Positions 16,099-24,021 are shown, counted from the stretch's first letter. The stretch is 48,764 bases of DNA from Streptomyces sp. MH60 (GCF_002939385.1 NZ_MULI01000057.1:1-48764), one strand, 5' to 3'. Program-made: numbers and translations. The notes: generated by a model from the sequence alone, not told the origin.

Positions 16099-17045
16099 TT
16101 GGCCACCGCCAGGCCGTACATCGCGAGCCAGACCAGGCCGATCAGCGCGAGAGGGCGGTCGCGCAGGACGACGTCCTCGGGTTCGCCCGCGGTGCCGCGG
16201 TCGGCGAAGACGGCGTAGCGCAGCACGGCGAGGACGAAGGCGACCATGGAGAGCTGGCGCCAGGGCAGCACGCTGGTGTGCGGGACGCCGCCCTCCTCCA
16301 TGGCCCACAGGCAGTAGCCGAGGACGGCGACACCGGCGGCGAGCTGCCAGACGAAGCGGAGGTAGCCGGTGGTGTACTCGGTGAGCAGCGCGCGCGTGGC
16401 GCCCTCCTTGCCCGCCATCTGCACGGCTTCGGAGTAGCGCTTGGCGGCGACCATGAACAGGGCGCCGAAGCCGGTCGTGATGAGGAACCAGCGCGACAGG
16501 GGGATGCCGAGCGCGAGTCCGCCGATCATCGCGCGCATCAGGAAGCCGGTGGTGACGACGGCGAGGTCGACGACCAGGACGTGCTTGAGGCTGACGCAGT
16601 ACGCCAGTTGCATGGCGAGGTAGGCGGTCAGCAGGGCCGCGACGGCCGGGGGGCAGAGCCAGGCGGCGAGGACGGGCGCGAGGACGCCCAGGACGCCTCC
16701 GACGGCGTAGGCGAGCGGCACCGGGACCTGTCCGGCGGCGACCGGGCGGTGCCGTTTGACGGGGTGGGCGCGGTCCGCCTCGGCGTCCCGGGCGTCGTTG
16801 ACCAGGTAGACGGCGGCGGCGCAGGCGGTGAACAGGACGAAGACCAGGGCGAGCCGGCCCAGCGCGTGCGCGGAGAACAGCTCGCCGGCGGCGGCCGGGG
16901 CGGCGACGACCAGGACGTTCTTGACCCACTGGCGGGGGCGCGCGGTGCGCAGCAGCCCGGCCGGGACGTGTCTCGCCCGGCGCGGCGGGGCGGGCTCCGG
17001 CGGCTGTTCGGGGGCGCGTTGGCGCAGGACGGCTGTGTCAGTCAC
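16092..17045 (-). CDS. Decaprenyl-phosphate phosphoribosyltransferase (UbiA superfamily)
   Basis: A 317-residue integral membrane enzyme that should transfer 5-phosphoribose from PRPP to a polyprenyl phosphate, the first committed step toward decaprenylphosphoryl-arabinose. It matches mycobacterial Rv3806c block for block as I recall it: RPRQWVKNVLV, VYLVNDARDAEADRAHPVKR with the Asp-rich NDxxD site, RPVAAGQVP, YLAMQLAYC, LKHVLVVD, IPLSRWFL, YTTGYLRFVW, LRYAVFADRGTAGEPEDV and LRDRPL. About nine membrane helices are visible, with a Pro-rich cytoplasmic N-terminus of about 30 residues. It overlaps PAP2 by 8 bp and GtrA by 7 bp. This pattern is much closer to the phosphoribosyl enzyme than to quinone prenyltransferases. 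Confidence 0.92.
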   Translation of the reverse strand: MTDTAVLRQRAPEQPPEPAPPRRARHVPAGLLRTARPRQWVKNVLVVAAPAAAGELFSAHALGRLALVFVLFTACAAAVYLVNDARDAEADRAHPVKRHRPVAAGQVPVPLAYAVGGVLGVLAPVLAAWLCPPAVAALLTAYLAMQLAYCVSLKHVLVVDLAVVTTGFLMRAMIGGLALGIPLSRWFLITTGFGALFMVAAKRYSEAVQMAGKEGATRALLTEYTTGYLRFVWQLAAGVAVLGYCLWAMEEGGVPHTSVLPWRQLSMVAFVLAVLRYAVFADRGTAGEPEDVVLRDRPLALIGLVWLAMYGLAVANW

Positions 17046-17553
17046 GGGTGCCTCCGCGCATCCAGCCGGTGCCGAGCCGGGCCGTGAGCGCGCCCAGGGC
17101 GGCGCCCGCCGCGACGTCCGAGGGGTAGTGGACGCCGACGACCAGCCGGGAGGCGCACACGGCGGCGGCGAGCGGCCAGGCGGCCCGCACCCCGAGCGCC
17201 CCGAAGACGACGGCGGCCGCGGCGGCCGAGGTGGCGTGGGAGCTGGGGAAGGAGTGCCGGCCCGCCGTACGCACCAGGGGCACGACGTGCGCGGGGCGGG
17301 GGCGGCGTACGACCCGCTTCACCCCCATGCTGACGACGTGGGCGCCCGCGGTGAGCACGGTGCCGCGCAGCCAGGCCGTACGCCGGGGTGCGTCCACGGC
17401 GGCCGCGGTGAGGCCCGCCGCGAGCCACAGGGCCCCGTGCTCCCCCGCCCAGGACAGGGCGCGCGCGGCGCCGGCCACGCGCGGGTCGGTTCCGCAGGCC
17501 CTGAGCGCGCTGACGATCCGGTGGTCCATGTCGTCGAGGTCGTCCATGTGCAC
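17038..17553 (-). CDS. PAP2-family phosphatase of the polyprenyl-phosphoribose pathway
   Basis: A 171-residue membrane phosphatase with the three signature blocks: KRVVRRPRP (about residues 79-87), PSSHATS (about 103-109) and SRLVVGVHYPSDV (about 136-148), which supply the phosphate-binding Lys/Arg and the two catalytic His. In mycobacteria the PAP2 gene next to ubiA (Rv3807c) is proposed to remove the 5-phosphate from decaprenylphosphoryl-5-phosphoribose before DprE1 acts. Here the gene has the same neighbour, overlapping UbiA by 8 bp. The start is ATG 17553 or the second ATG at 17547. It diverges from dprE1 over a 127-bp relatively AT-rich region. Confidence 0.88.
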   Translation of the reverse strand: MHMDDLDDMDHRIVSALRACGTDPRVAGAARALSWAGEHGALWLAAGLTAAAVDAPRRTAWLRGTVLTAGAHVVSMGVKRVVRRPRPAHVVPLVRTAGRHSFPSSHATSAAAAAVVFGALGVRAAWPLAAAVCASRLVVGVHYPSDVAAGAALGALTARLGTGWMRGGTRD

Positions 17554-17639
17554 TCACTGTCCACGCCCGCGGCGCGCGAAGGCGGGCACGCCGGAGCGAC
17601 ATACCATTAATCACCCGTTTCAGGGACGGCTTGAATGTT

Positions 17640-17669
17640 TTGGAACTAATCATTCACATAAGGGCGATA
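17640..17669 (+). promoter_or_regulatory. Possible dprE1-dprE2 promoter
   Basis: TTGGAA at 17640-17645 and CGATAC at 17664-17669 are spaced 18 bp and lie 11 bp before the ATG, predicting a very short leader. The divergent region also holds TTGAAT at 17631-17636. It is one of the few AT-rich patches in the window. It could serve PAP2-UbiA-GtrA on the other strand as well, but I could not settle a second -35/-10 pair. Confidence 0.35.
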
Positions 17670-17680
17670 CGGTCACCGCC

Positions 17681-19087
17681 ATGTCTGCCGACACCGTTCC
17701 CGGCACCGACCGGGACCCCGGCGCCCACCGACCCGACGCCGACTGGGGCACCGTCACCGGCTGGGGCCGCACGGCGCCCACCGGAGCGCTCGTCGTCCGC
17801 CCGCGGACGTACGAGGAGGCGGCCGTCGCCGTCCGGGACTGCGGGGTGCGCGGCGGCATCGCGCGGGGGCTCGGACGGGCGTACGGGGACGCGGCGCAGA
17901 ACGCGGGGGGTGCCGTGCTCGACATGACGGCCCTGGACCGCGTGCACGCCGTCGACGCGGCCGGCGGCACCGTGCTGTGCGACGCGGGCGTCTCCCTGCA
18001 CCGGCTGATGGAGGTCCTGCTGCCGCTGGGCTGGTTCGTGCCGGTGACGCCCGGCACCCGCTACGTGACGGTCGGCGGGGCGATCGGCGCGGACATCCAC
18101 GGCAAGAACCACCACGTGTCGGGGTCCTTCACGCGGCACGTGCTCTCCCTGGAGCTGCTCACCGCCGACGGCCGGGTGCGCACCGTCACCCCGGGCACGC
18201 CCCTGTTCGACGCGACCGCCGGCGGCATGGGGCTGACCGGGGTGATCCTCACCGCGACGCTGCGGCTCCAGCCGGTCGAGACGGCGCTGATGTCCGTGGA
18301 CACCGAGCGGGCCGGCGACCTGGACGACCTGATGGCCCGGCTGACCGCCACCGACCACCGCTACCGCTACTCGGTCGCCTGGATCGACCTCCTCGCGCGC
18401 GGCCGGGCGACCGGCCGCGCGGTGCTCACCCGCGGCGACCACGCCCCGCTGGACGCGCTGCCCGCCCGCTCCCGCGCGCGGCGCGCGCCGCTGGCCTTCC
18501 GCACCTCCCGCCTGCCGGCCGCCCCCGACCTGGTGCCGGACGGGCTGCTGGGCCGGACGGCGGTGGGCCTGTTCAACGAGGTCTGGTACCGCAAGGCCCC
18601 CCGGTGCAGCCGGGGCCGCCTCCAGCGGATCTCCACCTTCTTCCACCCCCTGGACGGCGTCCCGCACTGGAACCGGGTCTACGGCCGCGGCGGCTTCGTG
18701 CAGTACCAGTTCGTCGTCGGGCACGGCCGGGAGGAAGCACTGCGCCGGATCGTGCGGCGCATCTCCGCCCGCCGCTGCCCGTCCTTCCTGGCCGTCCTCA
18801 AGCGCTTCGGCGAGGCCGACCCGGGCTGGCTCTCCTTCCCCGTCCCGGGCTGGACCCTCGCCCTCGACATCCCGGCGGGCCTGCCCGGCCTCGGCGCCTT
18901 CCTGGACGAGCTGGACGAGGAGGTCGCGGACGCGGGCGGCCGGGTCTACCTCGCCAAGGACTCCCGGCTGCGCCCGGAACTGCTCGCCGTGATGTACCCC
19001 CGCCTGGACGACTTCCGCGCCCTGCGCGCGGAGCTGGACCCGCGCGGGGTGTTCGTGTCCGACCTGGCCCGCCGCCTCGCCCTGTGA
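17681..19087 (+). CDS. dprE1: Decaprenylphosphoryl-beta-D-ribose 2'-oxidase DprE1-like flavoprotein
   Basis: A 468-residue FAD-dependent oxidase (VAO/FAD_binding_4 fold) that oxidises the 2'-OH of polyprenylphosphoryl-ribose, first half of its conversion to arabinose. Matches to mycobacterial DprE1 as I recall it: GWGRTAP, RGGIARGLGRAYGDAAQN (59-74), TPGTRYVTVGGAIGADIHGKNHH (about 123-145, FAD), NEVWYRK, FHPLDGVPHWNRVYG, GFVQYQFVV, LSFPVPGW, and the essential Lys at 426 in YLAKDSR. The benzothiazinone-reactive Cys387 of M. tuberculosis aligns with Ala394 here (WTLALDIP against WNICVDFP). The start ATG 17681 follows a short leader. The gene is coupled in order to dprE2, 35 bp downstream. Confidence 0.92.
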   Translation: MSADTVPGTDRDPGAHRPDADWGTVTGWGRTAPTGALVVRPRTYEEAAVAVRDCGVRGGIARGLGRAYGDAAQNAGGAVLDMTALDRVHAVDAAGGTVLCDAGVSLHRLMEVLLPLGWFVPVTPGTRYVTVGGAIGADIHGKNHHVSGSFTRHVLSLELLTADGRVRTVTPGTPLFDATAGGMGLTGVILTATLRLQPVETALMSVDTERAGDLDDLMARLTATDHRYRYSVAWIDLLARGRATGRAVLTRGDHAPLDALPARSRARRAPLAFRTSRLPAAPDLVPDGLLGRTAVGLFNEVWYRKAPRCSRGRLQRISTFFHPLDGVPHWNRVYGRGGFVQYQFVVGHGREEALRRIVRRISARRCPSFLAVLKRFGEADPGWLSFPVPGWTLALDIPAGLPGLGAFLDELDEEVADAGGRVYLAKDSRLRPELLAVMYPRLDDFRALRAELDPRGVFVSDLARRLAL

Positions 19088-19122
19088 CGCCCCTGCCCCC
19101 ACCGACATGTCTGGAGCCAGTC

Positions 19123-19878
19123 GTGAAGGACGCCTTCGGCCTCCCCCAGTCCCTCCTCGTCCTCGGCGGTACGTCCGAGATCGCGCTCGCCACCGTGCGC
19201 CGTCTGGTGGCCCGCCGCACCCGCACGGTGTGGCTGGCCGGACGCCCCTCGCCCGCCCTGGACACGGCCGCCGAGCAGCTGCGCGGCCTCGGCGCCGAGG
19301 TGCGCACGGTCGCCTTCGACGCGCTGGACCCCGAGTCCCACGAGGCGGCGCTCGGCAAGGTGTTCGCCGAGGGCGACATCGACCTGGTGCTGCTGGCCTT
19401 CGGCATCCTGGGCGACCAGGCGCACGACGAGCGCGAGCCGCTGAACGCCGTACGGGTCGCGCAGACCAACTACACCGGCGCGGTCTCGGCCGGGCTGGTC
19501 GCCGCCCGTTCGCTCCAGGCGCAGGGGCACGGCTCGCTGGTGGTGCTCTCCTCCGTGGCCGGCGAGCGGGCCCGCCGCGCCAACTTCATCTACGGCTCCA
19601 GCAAGGCGGGCCTGGACGCCTTCGCGCAGGGCCTGGGCGACGCGCTGCACGGCACGGGCGTGCACGTCATGGTCGTACGCCCCGGGTTCGTGCGGTCGCG
19701 GATGACGGAGGGGCTGGCGGAGGCGCCGCTCGCCACGACGCCCGAGGCGGTCGCCACGGCGATCGAGCTGGGGCTGCGGCGGCGCTCGGAGACGGTGTGG
19801 GTGCCGGGCGCGCTGCGGGTGGTGATGTCGGCACTGCGGCACCTGCCACGGACCGTGTTCCGGCGGCTGCCGGTGTGA
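19123..19878 (+). CDS. dprE2: Decaprenylphosphoryl-2-keto-ribose reductase DprE2-like SDR
   Basis: A 251-residue short-chain dehydrogenase, the partner that reduces the 2'-keto intermediate to polyprenylphosphoryl-arabinofuranose. The start GTG 19123 (VKDAFGLPQ) is preceded by TGGAG. The nucleotide-binding motif is LGGTSEIALA, the substrate block VVLSSVAGERARRANFIYGSSKAGLD holds the Ser-Tyr-x3-Lys catalytic set, and RPGFVRSRMT plus the C-terminal VVMSALRHLPRTVFRRLPV matches the mycobacterial DprE2 ending. An ATG at 19107 belongs to a different, non-conserved frame. It is the second gene of the dprE1-dprE2 operon, convergent with the 2'-5' RNA ligase-like gene. Confidence 0.92.
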   Translation: MKDAFGLPQSLLVLGGTSEIALATVRRLVARRTRTVWLAGRPSPALDTAAEQLRGLGAEVRTVAFDALDPESHEAALGKVFAEGDIDLVLLAFGILGDQAHDEREPLNAVRVAQTNYTGAVSAGLVAARSLQAQGHGSLVVLSSVAGERARRANFIYGSSKAGLDAFAQGLGDALHGTGVHVMVVRPGFVRSRMTEGLAEAPLATTPEAVATAIELGLRRRSETVWVPGALRVVMSALRHLPRTVFRRLPV

Positions 19879-19885
19879 GGCGCGG

Positions 19886-20464
19886 CTACCGGGTGGGCAG
19901 GGAGCCGGTCTCCACGCGTCCGGCCTGCGGGGGCACGGTGGCGCTGCCGAAGGGGAACTCGCGCAGCTTGCGCCAGACCGCGTCGGCGCCCTGCTCGTAC
20001 AGCGCGAAGCCGGTGCAGGGCCACTGGGCCTCGTAGTCGGACAGCTCCTCGTAGGCGCGGTCCATCGCCGCCTCCTCGATGCCGTGCGCCACGGTGACGT
20101 GCGGGTGGTACGGGAACTGCAGTTCGCGGGGGACCGGGCCGGACGCGTCGCGCACCCGCTTCTGCAGCCAGGAGCAGGCCGCCGCGCCCTCGACCACCTG
20201 GACGTAGACGACCGGCGAGAGCGGGCGGAAGGTCCCGGTGCCGGACAGCCGCATCGGGAAGGGCCGGCCGCGCGCCGCCACCTCCGCCAGGTGCGCCTCG
20301 ATGGCGGGCAGCGCGGCGCCGTCGACCTCGGTCGGCGGCAGCAGGGTGACGTGCGTGGGGATGCCGTGAGCGGCGGCGTCGCCGAAGCCCGCGCGCAGCT
20401 GCTGGAGCTTGCTGCCGTGAGGCTCCGGGACCGCGATCGACACGCCGATCGTTACGGTCCCCAC
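19886..20464 (-). CDS. 2'-5' RNA ligase / cyclic phosphodiesterase-like (2H family) protein
   Basis: A 192-residue 2H phosphoesterase-fold protein. The start is GTG 20464, chosen for its AGGAGA site (upstream on the complement, about 20472-20477) instead of a longer open frame that reaches 20560. Two His-x-Thr motifs are present, THVTLLPP (about residues 36-43) and PHVTVAHG in the second half, which form the paired catalytic site on cyclic-phosphate RNA or nucleotide substrates. The aromatic VYVQVVEG strand lies between them. In Streptomyces this gene commonly neighbours trpS, as here. Its physiological substrate is unknown. Confidence 0.86.
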   Translation of the reverse strand: MGTVTIGVSIAVPEPHGSKLQQLRAGFGDAAAHGIPTHVTLLPPTEVDGAALPAIEAHLAEVAARGRPFPMRLSGTGTFRPLSPVVYVQVVEGAAACSWLQKRVRDASGPVPRELQFPYHPHVTVAHGIEEAAMDRAYEELSDYEAQWPCTGFALYEQGADAVWRKLREFPFGSATVPPQAGRVETGSLPTR

Positions 20465-20610
20465 TTCGTCTCCTGTCGTTGTGTGGCTCGTTGTGTGCCG
20501 GGGTGTACGGACACCCGGATATCGACTGTACGGCCACCGCCGTGCCGTGGGCAGGCGCAACCGGAGTGATGTGCAGCGCTACGGCGGCGTGCCGGGGCGC
20601 ACGGACGGGG

Positions 20611-20639
20611 CCGGGGTACCGCGGGCGGCGGTACCCCGG
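20611..20639 (-). terminator. trpS terminator hairpin
   Basis: CCGGGGTACCGC (20611-20622) pairs perfectly with GCGGTACCCCGG (20628-20639) around a 5-nt loop, beginning 14 bp past the trpS stop codon. There is no T-run, as is usual in this genus. Confidence 0.75.
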
Positions 20640-20652
20640 GCGGCGTCACGGG

Positions 20653-21666
20653 TCAGTGCTTGGCGGGGAGGAAGCCCACCTTGTCGTACGCCCGGGCGAG
20701 GGTCTCGGCGGCGACGCTCCTGGCCTTCTCCGCGCCCTTGGCGAGGATCGCGTCGAGCGTCTCCGGGTCGTCCAGGTACTGCCGGGTCCGCTCCCGGAAG
20801 GGGGTGACGAACTCCACGACGACGTCGGCGAGGTCCGTCTTCAGCGCACCGTAGCCCTTGCCCTCGTACTTGCGCTCCAGCTCGGCGATCTCGGCGCCGG
20901 TGAGGGTGGAGTAGATCGTCAGCAGGTTGCTGATGCCGGGCTTGTGCTCGCGGTCGAAGCGGATCACGGTGTCGGTGTCCGTGACCGCGCTCTTCACCTT
21001 CTTCGCGGTGGCCTTCGGCTCGTCCAGGAGGTTGATCAGGCCCTTCGGGGTGGCCGCCGACTTGCTCATCTTGGCGGTCGGGTCCTGGAGGTCGTAGATC
21101 TTCGCCGTCTCCTTGAGGATGTAGGCGCTCGGGACGGTGAAGGCGTCGCCGTAGGTCTGGTTGAAGCGGTCCGCGAGGTCGCGGGTCAGCTCCAGGTGCT
21201 GGCGCTGGTCCTCGCCGACGGGGACCTGGTCGGCCTGGTAGAGCAGGATGTCGGCGACCATCAGCATCGGGTACGTGAACAGGCCGACGGTGGTGCGGTC
21301 GTTGCCCTGCTTGGCGGACTTGTCCTTGAACTGCGTCATCCGGGAGGCCTCGCCGAAGCCGGTGATGCAGTTCATCAGCCAGCCGAGCTGGGCGTGCTCG
21401 GGGACGTGGCTCTGCACGAACAGGGTGCAGCGGTCCGGGTCGAGGCCGGCCGCGAGGAGCTGGGCGGCGGCGACGCGGGTGTTCTCGCGCAGCTCCTTGG
21501 GGTCCTGCGGGACCGTGACCGCGTGCAGGTCGACGACCATGTAGAACGCGTCGTGGGTGGTCTGCATGTCGACCCACTGGCGGACGGCGCCGAGGTAGTT
21601 GCCGAGGTGGAACGAGCCGGAGGTCGGCTGGATACCGGAGAGCACGCGGGGACGATCGTTGGCCAT
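20653..21666 (-). CDS. trpS: Tryptophanyl-tRNA synthetase
   Basis: A 337-residue class I synthetase charging tRNA-Trp. The HIGH-type motif is FHLGNYLG (residues 19-26), the KMSKS loop is exact at 199-203, and conserved Trp/ATP-site blocks include GIQPTSG, VGLFTYPMLMVADILLY and VGEDQRQHLELTRDLA. Residue 48 in VDLHAVT is His. From memory, His here marks the ordinary indolmycin-sensitive type, and Asn or Gln the resistant one, of which Streptomyces often has a second inducible copy. The start is ATG 21666 (MANDRP); ATG 21675 would add three residues. A strong hairpin follows at 20611-20639. Confidence 0.96.
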   Translation of the reverse strand: MANDRPRVLSGIQPTSGSFHLGNYLGAVRQWVDMQTTHDAFYMVVDLHAVTVPQDPKELRENTRVAAAQLLAAGLDPDRCTLFVQSHVPEHAQLGWLMNCITGFGEASRMTQFKDKSAKQGNDRTTVGLFTYPMLMVADILLYQADQVPVGEDQRQHLELTRDLADRFNQTYGDAFTVPSAYILKETAKIYDLQDPTAKMSKSAATPKGLINLLDEPKATAKKVKSAVTDTDTVIRFDREHKPGISNLLTIYSTLTGAEIAELERKYEGKGYGALKTDLADVVVEFVTPFRERTRQYLDDPETLDAILAKGAEKARSVAAETLARAYDKVGFLPAKH

Positions 21667-21776
21667 GTTCCCCATTCTCTCAGGCTCCGCGGGGCGGTCG
21701 GGCCCGGGTTCGGCACCAGGGGGCTCCCTTCCGGGCCCGGGGGTGTAACAAGAGGAGGGACGGAAGGGGGCTCGGC

Positions 21777-22439
21777 GTGCGGTGGTGGGCGGGAGCGGGG
21801 GCGGTGGTCGCCGCGGTGCTGTGGGCGGGGGCGCCGGGGACCGCGGTGGCGGACGGTACGGCACCCCTGGAGGAGCCGGACGTGGCCGTGATCGTGTGGG
21901 CCGGGACGGGGCGCACCACGTCCTGGCACGCGGGTGAGCGGGACTTCGACCGGCTGCGGAGCCTGCTCGACCCGTCGCGCTCGGAGACCGAGCCGGTTCC
22001 GGAGGACTGGACGCGGGACCGCCGTCCCCCGGTGCGGTTCACGGTGCTGTGGGGGCTGACCGGCGTCGGGGGCTGGCCGCAGACGGAGCGGGCGCCGGGC
22101 GGGGACGTGGCGATGCTGCGGCAGGACCAGCTGTTCCTGGCCGGGGACGGCACGCCGTGGGTGCGCACCGATCCGGCGCCGGACGTGGTGGACGACGACA
22201 TCCGCTGGCACCGGGTGCCCCGGGACACCTACGCGTGGCTGGCCGACGAGGGCTTCTTCGCGGCGGACGGGACCGGCGCGGGAGGCGAAGGGGGCGACGG
22301 CGGGCCGGACGGCGTGTGGTGGGCCGCCGCCGGGCTCGGGGCGGGCGTCGCGGGGACGCTGCTGGCGCGCCGCGCGGCGGACCGGTACCGCACCGGACCG
22401 CCGCGCGGGGAGCCGCGTCAGGAGCTGATCGACCTGTAG
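21777..22439 (+). CDS. Exported, C-terminally anchored protein of unknown function
   Basis: A 220-residue protein from GTG 21777. An N-terminal signal peptide (RWWAGAGAVVAAVLWAGAPGTAVA, about residues 2-25) is followed by an outer domain rich in Trp, Arg and acidic residues (VAVIVWAGTGRTTSWHAG, PPVRFTVLWGL, WVRTDPAPDVVDDDIRWHRVP). A Gly/Glu linker and a single membrane helix (about 180-198) follow, with a short basic cytoplasmic tail. I do not recognise a family; in Streptomyces a gene like this regularly lies between trpS and glyA. It converges on glyA with 12 bp between stops. Confidence 0.8.
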   Translation: MRWWAGAGAVVAAVLWAGAPGTAVADGTAPLEEPDVAVIVWAGTGRTTSWHAGERDFDRLRSLLDPSRSETEPVPEDWTRDRRPPVRFTVLWGLTGVGGWPQTERAPGGDVAMLRQDQLFLAGDGTPWVRTDPAPDVVDDDIRWHRVPRDTYAWLADEGFFAADGTGAGGEGGDGGPDGVWWAAAGLGAGVAGTLLARRAADRYRTGPPRGEPRQELIDL

Positions 22440-22451
22440 GGCCCGCGGGCC

Positions 22452-23897
22452 TCAGCCGAGGTCGATCTCCGGGTACAGCGGGAAGCCGGCCACCAGGTCC
22501 CTCGCGCGGTGGGAGATCTCGTCGGCGACCTTCGCGTCGAGGACGTGGGAGGCCTTGGAGGGGGCGCCGGACTTGGTGGTACCGGGCTCCGTCGTGGTCA
22601 GCACCCGGTCGATCAGGCCCGCGACCTCGTCCATCTCCGCGGTGCCGAGACCGCGCGTGGTCAGCGCCGGGGTGCCGATGCGGATGCCGGAGGTGTACCA
22701 GGCGCCGTTCGGGTCGGCGGGGATGGCGTTGCGGTTGGTGACGATGCCGGAGTCGAGGAGCGCGGCCTCGGCCTGGCGGCCGGTGAGGCCGTAGGAGGAC
22801 GCCACGTCGATCAGGTTGAGGTGGTTGTCCGTGCCGCCGGTGACCAGGGTGGCGCCGCGCTTGGTCAGGCCCTCGGCGAGCGCGCGGGCGTTGGTGACGA
22901 TGCGCTGCGCGTAGTCCTGGAACGCGGGCTGCCGGGCCTCGGCCAGGGCGACGGCCTTGGCGGCCATGACGTGCGGGAGCGGGCCGCCGAGGACCATCGG
23001 GCAGCCGCGGTCGACCTGGTCCTTGAGGGAGTCGTCGCACAGGACCATGCCGCCGCGCGGACCGCGCAGCGACTTGTGCGTGGTCGTCGTCACGATCTGG
23101 GCGTGCGGGACCGGGTCGAAGTCGCCGGTGAGCACCTTGCCCGCGACCAGGCCCGCGAAGTGCGCCATGTCGACCATGAGGGTCGCGCCGACCTCGTCGG
23201 CGATCTCGCGCATGATCCGGAAGTTCACCAGCCGGGGGTACGCGGAGTAGCCCGCGACGATGATCAGCGGCTTGAACTCGCGGGCGGAGGCGCGCAGGGC
23301 CTCGTAGTCGATCAGACCGGTGGCCGGGTCGGTGCCGTAGGAGCGCTGGTCGAACATCTTGCCGGAGATGTTGGGGCGGAAGCCGTGGGTGAGGTGGCCG
23401 CCGGCGTCCAGGGACATGCCGAGCATCCGCTGGTTGCCGAAGGCCTGGCGCAGCTCGGCCCAGTCGGCGTCGGTCAGGTCGTTGACCTGGCGGGCGCCGG
23501 CCTGCTCCAGGAAGGGCACCTCGACGCGGGCGCCGAGGACGGCCCAGAAGGCGACCAGGTTGGCGTCGATGCCGGAGTGCGGCTGGACGTAGGCGTGGCG
23601 GGCGCCGAACAGCTCGCGGGCGTGCTCGGCGGCCAGGGCCTCGACGGTGTCGACGTTGCGGCAGCCGGCGTAGAAGCGGCGGCCGATGGTGCCCTCGGCG
23701 TACTTGTCGCTGAACCAGTTGCCCATCGCCAGGAGGGTGGCCGGGGAGGCGTAGTTCTCGGAGGCGATCAGCTTGAGCATCTCGCGCTGGTCGGCGACCT
23801 CCTGGCCGATGGCGTCCGCCACGCGGGGTTCGACGGTGCGGATGACGTCGAGCGCGGCTCGGTAAGCGGTGGACTCGGGAGAGATCTCTGCGGGCAC
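22452..23897 (-). CDS. glyA: Serine hydroxymethyltransferase (long actinobacterial form)
   Basis: A 481-residue PLP enzyme interconverting serine + THF and glycine + 5,10-methylene-THF, the main source of one-carbon units. The start is GTG 23897 with GGAGG at 23904-23908 on the complement (6-nt spacing). It carries LIASENYASP near the N-terminus, the VDMAHFAGLVAG block and the PLP-binding Lys275 in TTTTHKSLRGPRGG. It is about 60 residues longer than the usual 420, mainly because of an insertion around residues 125-160 (VPFLEQAGARQVNDLTD...). Expression is governed by the ZTP riboswitch at 23932-24012, linking it to folate status. It has no operon partner; the next gene upstream, the ATP-grasp gene, ends at 24110. 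Confidence 0.96.
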   Translation of the reverse strand: MPAEISPESTAYRAALDVIRTVEPRVADAIGQEVADQREMLKLIASENYASPATLLAMGNWFSDKYAEGTIGRRFYAGCRNVDTVEALAAEHARELFGARHAYVQPHSGIDANLVAFWAVLGARVEVPFLEQAGARQVNDLTDADWAELRQAFGNQRMLGMSLDAGGHLTHGFRPNISGKMFDQRSYGTDPATGLIDYEALRASAREFKPLIIVAGYSAYPRLVNFRIMREIADEVGATLMVDMAHFAGLVAGKVLTGDFDPVPHAQIVTTTTHKSLRGPRGGMVLCDDSLKDQVDRGCPMVLGGPLPHVMAAKAVALAEARQPAFQDYAQRIVTNARALAEGLTKRGATLVTGGTDNHLNLIDVASSYGLTGRQAEAALLDSGIVTNRNAIPADPNGAWYTSGIRIGTPALTTRGLGTAEMDEVAGLIDRVLTTTEPGTTKSGAPSKASHVLDAKVADEISHRARDLVAGFPLYPEIDLG

Positions 23898-23931
23898 GGG
23901 GGGCCTCCGGACGTCGGCATCAGCGTTCAGG

Positions 23932-24012
23932 TCGGCCCAGGCGCTCGGCACTCGTCGCTCGGACCGCTTCCCGATGGTTCGTCCCATCCTCGCGCGCCAG
24001 TCACGGCCCGGG
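23932..24012 (-). ncRNA. ZTP riboswitch (pfl RNA) controlling glyA
   Basis: Read on the minus strand, the leader has all core elements of the ZTP/ZMP aptamer: P1 GGGCCG (24009-24004) with CGGUCC (23966-23961), the invariant GUGACUGGCG (24004-23995), P2 hairpin GAUGG/CCAUC (23988-23973), and the conserved CGCCUGGGC (23943-23935), whose CGCC can form the pseudoknot with the GGCG of the first domain. ZTP/ZMP accumulates when 10-formyl-THF is short, and ligand binding turns on folate and purine genes such as glyA. A possible switch: GGGCC after the aptamer (23938-23934) can pair with GGCCC next to the GGAGG site (23905-23900), hiding it when no ligand is bound (inference). Confidence 0.9.
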
Positions 24013-24015
24013 GTC

Positions 24016-24021
24016 AGGGTA
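24016..24021 (-). promoter_or_regulatory. -10 element of glyA just upstream of the ZTP aptamer
   Basis: TACCCT on the minus strand (24021-24016) places +1 at about 24009-24010, the first G of riboswitch stem P1. The -35 region (about 24039-24045) is poor. The agreement of predicted +1 and aptamer 5' end supports both calls. Confidence 0.4.

Noticed and set aside
19107..20036. An ATG-started 309-codon frame as the dprE2 start
   Set aside because: It reads a different frame from the conserved SDR; GTG 19123 gives the DprE2-like N-terminus.
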